Below are positions 5,564 to 8,067 of a DNA stretch of 8,067 nucleotides, in pieces (the stretch's first letter is position 1; each line of letters begins with the position of its first letter). Origin of the DNA: Solirubrobacterales bacterium (GTDB lineage: Bacteria; Actinomycetota; Thermoleophilia; Solirubrobacterales; 70-9). The DNA is taken from assembly GCA_030152505.1 (NCBI GenBank), contig JASLJO010000296.1, positions 1 through 8,067 of the forward strand, given 5' to 3'. The notes under the pieces are model-generated. The model was not told where the DNA came from. It did not search any database and saw only the letters and a list, made by a program, of their open reading frames with translations. The position numbers were made by a program, and so were the translations under genes.

Positions 5564-5770
5564 CTAGGCGGTCTGCTGAACGCTCGCCGCGGCCGGGCCC
5601 TTGGGGCCTTCTTCGGACTCGTAGCTCACCTTGGATCCCTCGGTCAGGGACTTGAAGCCCTCGCCGAGAATCGCGCTGTGGTGGACGAAGACGTCCTTCG
5701 AGCCGTCATCGGGCGTGATGAACCCGTAGCCCTTGTCGTCGCTGAACCACTTGACAGTTCCAGTTGGCAT
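5564..5770 (-). CDS. Cold-shock-domain protein (CspA family)
   Basis: This small single-strand nucleic-acid-binding protein keeps RNA unfolded and can act as a transcription antiterminator. The 68 residues match the family length. The five-stranded OB fold is recognised from GTVKWFSDDKGYGFITPDDG, with RNP1 as KGYGFI (13-18) and RNP2 as VFVHHSAI (27-34); aromatic residues W8, F9, Y15, F17, F28 and H30 line the binding face. GPKGPAAASVQQTA is the usual C-terminal strand and tail. ATG at 5770 is chosen because GGAGG lies 6 nt upstream and the frame starts at the conserved MPTGTVKWF; an open frame reaching to 5905 has no such support. The message probably has a long 5' leader with a hairpin next to the ribosome site, as in known cold-shock genes. 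The downstream terminator directly precedes typA. Confidence 0.95.
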   Translation of the reverse strand: MPTGTVKWFSDDKGYGFITPDDGSKDVFVHHSAILGEGFKSLTEGSKVSYESEEGPKGPAAASVQQTA

Positions 5771-5785
5771 TCCTTGCCTCCACTT

Positions 5786-5809
5786 CATGTGCTGCGAACG
5801 CGGCACATG
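5786..5809 (-). promoter_or_regulatory. Leader hairpin just upstream of the csp ribosome site
   Basis: CATGTGC (5786-5792) and GCACATG (5803-5809) are perfect inverted repeats of 7 bp around a 10-nt loop, with outer bases (CTTCA/TGAAG) able to extend the stem past a bulge. In the csp message the hairpin ends a few bases before GGAGG. Cold-shock genes often carry temperature-responsive leaders, so this may expose or hide the ribosome site. A -10-like TACGGT (minus strand, 5878-5873) would give a leader of about 95 nt, but no good -35 accompanies it. Confidence 0.4.
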
Positions 5810-5983
5810 CGGTGAAGCAACGACGCGAGCGCTAGACACGACTTTTGCCGGTTTCCCCGGCCTAACGCGGGGACCGTAGCAGGGTCGGGCCCCCGGATGC
5901 CTCACCGGCCCGACGCCGGGCTTCAGCCGCGCATCCCGCGGGCCAATGGAGCCGGAGCCGCACCGGAAGGGGTGTTAGGGGGT

Positions 5984-6013
5984 TTGGGAATCGAGATGAA
6001 CCCTCGATACCGT
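5984..6013 (+). promoter_or_regulatory. Candidate promoter of the secreted protease gene
   Basis: TTGGGA (5984-5989), an 18-nt spacer and TACCGT (6008-6013) copy the layout of the promoter at 2842-2871, with the ATG at 6022 again 8 nt after the -10 box. The -35 is weaker (4 of 6 bases of TTGACA). No Shine-Dalgarno site precedes either start codon, which also points to a leaderless message. Confidence 0.42.
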
Positions 6014-6018
6014 AGGCA

Positions 6019-8067
6019 ATGATGCGTCCGGGGAATTTGCCCAGCAGCGCGGCCAGGACGTGCTCGCTAATTGCTCTTGTGCTTGCCTGCGTCATCCTGG
6101 TACCGACATCGGCCGGGGCCGCCGCAAGCCGCCCAGGTGACGGCGATCTTTCGCCCAGGCTCGCTGAACTGGCCAAGCCCTCGGTCCGCTCAGCGCCGCC
6201 CGCCAGGCAGGCCGAAGAGCTGAGCCTCGCCGCCGTGGGCCCTGGGAGCCTCCTGCGCGAAGGCAGCCGCCTCCTCGTCGAAGTGCGCTTCGACCGGGGC
6301 GCCGCTGCGGCCGTCGACGACCTGCGCGCCACCGGGGCAAAGATCGTCAACGTCAGCCCGCGCTACCAGACGGTCACGGTCGCGGCAAAGCCAGACGAGC
6401 TGAGGGCTCTTCCAGGCGTGCGCAACGTGACCAACGCGTCCCCTGTCCTCGCCCCGATCGTCGCCGCGTCGGAATGCCCCGCGGGCATCGCCGTCTCGCA
6501 GGGCGACTCGCAGCTCCACGCAGCCGAAGCCAGAACCTCCGCCGGAGTCGATGGCGGCGGCGTAACCGTCGGCATCCTCTCCGACTCGTTCGACAAGGCG
6601 ACGGAGGCTGCCGACGAAAGCGGGCCAGTCGAAACGCACGAAATCGACGACGTCGAAAGCGGAGACCTGCCCGGACCGGCCACCCCTTGCTCAGGTGAGA
6701 ACACCGAAGTCAAAGTGCTCGACGATTCGGACAGCCAGGGCAAGGACGAGGGGCGAGCGATGGCCCAGATCGTCCACGACCTCGCGCCGGCGGCCGATCT
6801 TGCCTTTGCCACCGCCTTCACCAGCGAAGTGGCTTTTGCCAAAAACATCGAACTGCTCGCCAAATCCACCGGCGAAGGCGGCGCCGGCGCGGACGTGATC
6901 GTGGATGACGTCACCTATCCGACCGAGCCCTTCTTCCAGGAAGGCCCAATCGGCAACGCGGTGCGCAAAGTGTCCGAAGCCGGAGTCAGCTACTTCTCCT
7001 CGGCGGCGAACAACAACCTCCGCGCGGGGGAAGAGGACATCGCTTCCTGGGAAGCACCCCAGTACCGCGACTCCAGCGGCTGCCCGGCGGCGATCCTCGC
7101 CTACTCGGCTCAGCTGGAAAGCGCGGGCGAACCTGGACTCAATCCCACCCACTGCATGGACTTCAGCCCCGGGGTGAGCATCGACCGGACCTTTCGCGTC
7201 ACCGTCTTTCCAGGATCCACCCTGAGGCTCGACCTACAGTGGGCCGAACCCTGGGAAGGCGTGACGACGGACCTCGACGCCTTCCTGCTCGGCCCGAGCG
7301 GAGAACTGGTCGCTCGCAGCATCGAAGACAACGTCGCAGGCAGCGAACAGCCTTTTGAGTTCGTCGGCTGGAAGAACAACACCGGAGCGCAGGCGAAGGT
7401 GAAGCTGGTGATCAACCGCTTCAGCGGTGGCGCCCCCCGGCTCAAGCTCGCCCTGCTCCAGAACGGGGGAGGCGTCACCTCCACCGAGTACGAAACCTCG
7501 CAGGGTGGCGATATCGTCGGGCCGACCATCTTCGGACACAATGGGGCCGAAGACGCGACGAGCGTCGCAGCGATAAACCAGGCGGCGACCGCCTCGCCGG
7601 AGCCCTACTCCTCGCGGGGGCCGGTGACCCACTATTTCGGACCCGTGAACGGCCTGACCCCGGCCAAACCGCTGGAACCCGAAACGATCCTCTCAAAGCC
7701 CGATCTGACCGCCACCGACTGCAACGTCACCACCTTCTTCGCCGAATTCGTGGGGACCTGGCGCTTCTGCGGAACCTCCGCCGCCGCCCCGCACGTTGCC
7801 GGGGTGGCGGCGCTGATGCTGCAGAAAGAACCCCTCGCCACGCCAGAGCAGATCAGGACCGCGATGCGGGAAAGCGCCACGTCGATCGGCACCTTCGGCC
7901 CCTGTGCGGTCGGCGCAGGGCTGGTCGAAGCGGTGGGAGCGATCGCGGCGCTGCTCTCTCCCGGCTCCGGTTCGCCCGCCGCCTGCACGCCGCCGGAATC
8001 GGGACCAATCGTGAACGAAGGGGAACCCGAACAACCTCCGACCGATGGTGGACCGGTCACCCCTGTT
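6019..8067 (+). CDS. Secreted subtilisin-fold protease, S8/S53-like with Glu in place of catalytic His (partial, 3' end outside)
   Basis: The frame is open from 6019 to the window edge (683 codons, no stop); an in-frame TAG lies two codons upstream. ATG at 6022 is the alternative start and fits the promoter better. Residues 1-36 form a signal peptide (hydrophobic core 16-29, likely cut near SAGA-A). Residues 80-145 look like an I9-type propeptide. The protease domain follows: GVTVGILSDSFD with D189 at the Asp position; GKDEGRAMAQIVHDLAP, where E244 aligns with His of subtilisin's HGTHVAG; SSAANN with N331 at the oxyanion site; and CGTSAAAPHVAGVAAL with Ser587. An Asp-Glu-Ser set resembles sedolisin-like (S53-like) enzymes. 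Between N331 and S587 sits a beta-rich insert (about 385-482, with LDLQW and DLDAFLLGPSGELV), similar to PPC domains. Eight or so cysteines suit an exported protein. After 645 the chain becomes a Pro/Glu/Gly linker, so more domains probably follow. Glu codons are mostly GAA, unlike neighbours. Confidence 0.9.
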   Translation, partial: MMRPGNLPSSAARTCSLIALVLACVILVPTSAGAAASRPGDGDLSPRLAELAKPSVRSAPPARQAEELSLAAVGPGSLLREGSRLLVEVRFDRGAAAAVDDLRATGAKIVNVSPRYQTVTVAAKPDELRALPGVRNVTNASPVLAPIVAASECPAGIAVSQGDSQLHAAEARTSAGVDGGGVTVGILSDSFDKATEAADESGPVETHEIDDVESGDLPGPATPCSGENTEVKVLDDSDSQGKDEGRAMAQIVHDLAPAADLAFATAFTSEVAFAKNIELLAKSTGEGGAGADVIVDDVTYPTEPFFQEGPIGNAVRKVSEAGVSYFSSAANNNLRAGEEDIASWEAPQYRDSSGCPAAILAYSAQLESAGEPGLNPTHCMDFSPGVSIDRTFRVTVFPGSTLRLDLQWAEPWEGVTTDLDAFLLGPSGELVARSIEDNVAGSEQPFEFVGWKNNTGAQAKVKLVINRFSGGAPRLKLALLQNGGGVTSTEYETSQGGDIVGPTIFGHNGAEDATSVAAINQAATASPEPYSSRGPVTHYFGPVNGLTPAKPLEPETILSKPDLTATDCNVTTFFAEFVGTWRFCGTSAAAPHVAGVAALMLQKEPLATPEQIRTAMRESATSIGTFGPCAVGAGLVEAVGAIAALLSPGSGSPAACTPPESGPIVNEGEPEQPPTDGGPVTPV

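Noticed and set aside
5884..5914. 8-bp inverted repeat GTCGGGCC/GGCCCGAC with a 15-nt loop between csp and the protease gene
   Set aside because: Long loop, no T-run on either side and no clear relation to either promoter. It is probably chance in G+C-rich DNA.
6076..6093. Possible lipobox (VLAC) in the protease signal peptide
   Set aside because: Leu at the -2 position does not fit the lipobox pattern, and the Cys lies inside the hydrophobic core rather than at its end. An ordinary cleavage site (AGA-A) follows.
6190..8060. Several antisense frames of 130-180 codons across the protease gene
   Set aside because: The plus strand has one uninterrupted 683-codon frame with protease motifs in order. 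The antisense products have skewed composition and no motifs.

Overview
The window is GC-rich throughout (roughly two thirds G+C by eye). It codes on both strands with short gaps. Gene content and style fit a high-GC actinobacterium: GTG starts, TTGACT/TAGGGT-type promoters with leaderless starts, a small csp gene, typA, an MCAD-like acyl-CoA dehydrogenase and a secreted protease. Class Thermoleophilia (Solirubrobacterales-like) is my best guess. This is inference, because there is no rRNA or other taxonomic marker here.

Layout. (1) 58-501 (+) is an unrecognised small multi-pass membrane protein. It runs tail-to-tail into 473-629 (-), the 5' remnant of a Bcp-type peroxiredoxin gene that is both frameshifted (in a C6 run) and cut off just before its catalytic cysteine. 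(2) That remnant is the last member of a leftward operon: 989-1438 (-), a membrane-anchored protein with a duplicated 12-residue motif, then 643-978 (-), a small acidic protein. (3) Divergent from the operon is 1530-2762 (+), an acyl-CoA dehydrogenase with all family motifs. The 91-bp divergent gap holds a palindrome that closely resembles the FadR (TetR-family) fatty-acid-degradation operator. (4) A perfect 17-bp hairpin follows the dehydrogenase. Next is 2880-3680 (+), a polytopic membrane protein with a Pro-rich tail, read from what looks like a leaderless promoter. (5) It converges on typA/bipA (3677-5512, -), and the two stop codons share the tetranucleotide CTAG. (6) Upstream of typA in the same direction is csp (5564-5770, -), a cold-shock-domain protein. 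The intrinsic terminator of csp ends directly against the typA start codon. (7) Divergent from csp is 6019-8067+ (+), a large secreted subtilisin-fold protease that runs off the window. In it the usual catalytic His appears to be replaced by Glu, as in sedolisin-like enzymes.

How the parts may work together. The csp-terminator-typA unit is the most interesting. Both products belong to families linked to cold growth and ribosome or RNA folding, and Csp proteins are known antiterminators, so the terminator could act as a Csp-sensitive valve for typA. The dehydrogenase with its FadR-like site suggests acyl-CoA-responsive control of beta-oxidation. The remaining genes are housekeeping, envelope or secreted functions with no obvious link to one another. 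I see no RNA genes, CRISPR array, insertion sequence or prophage.
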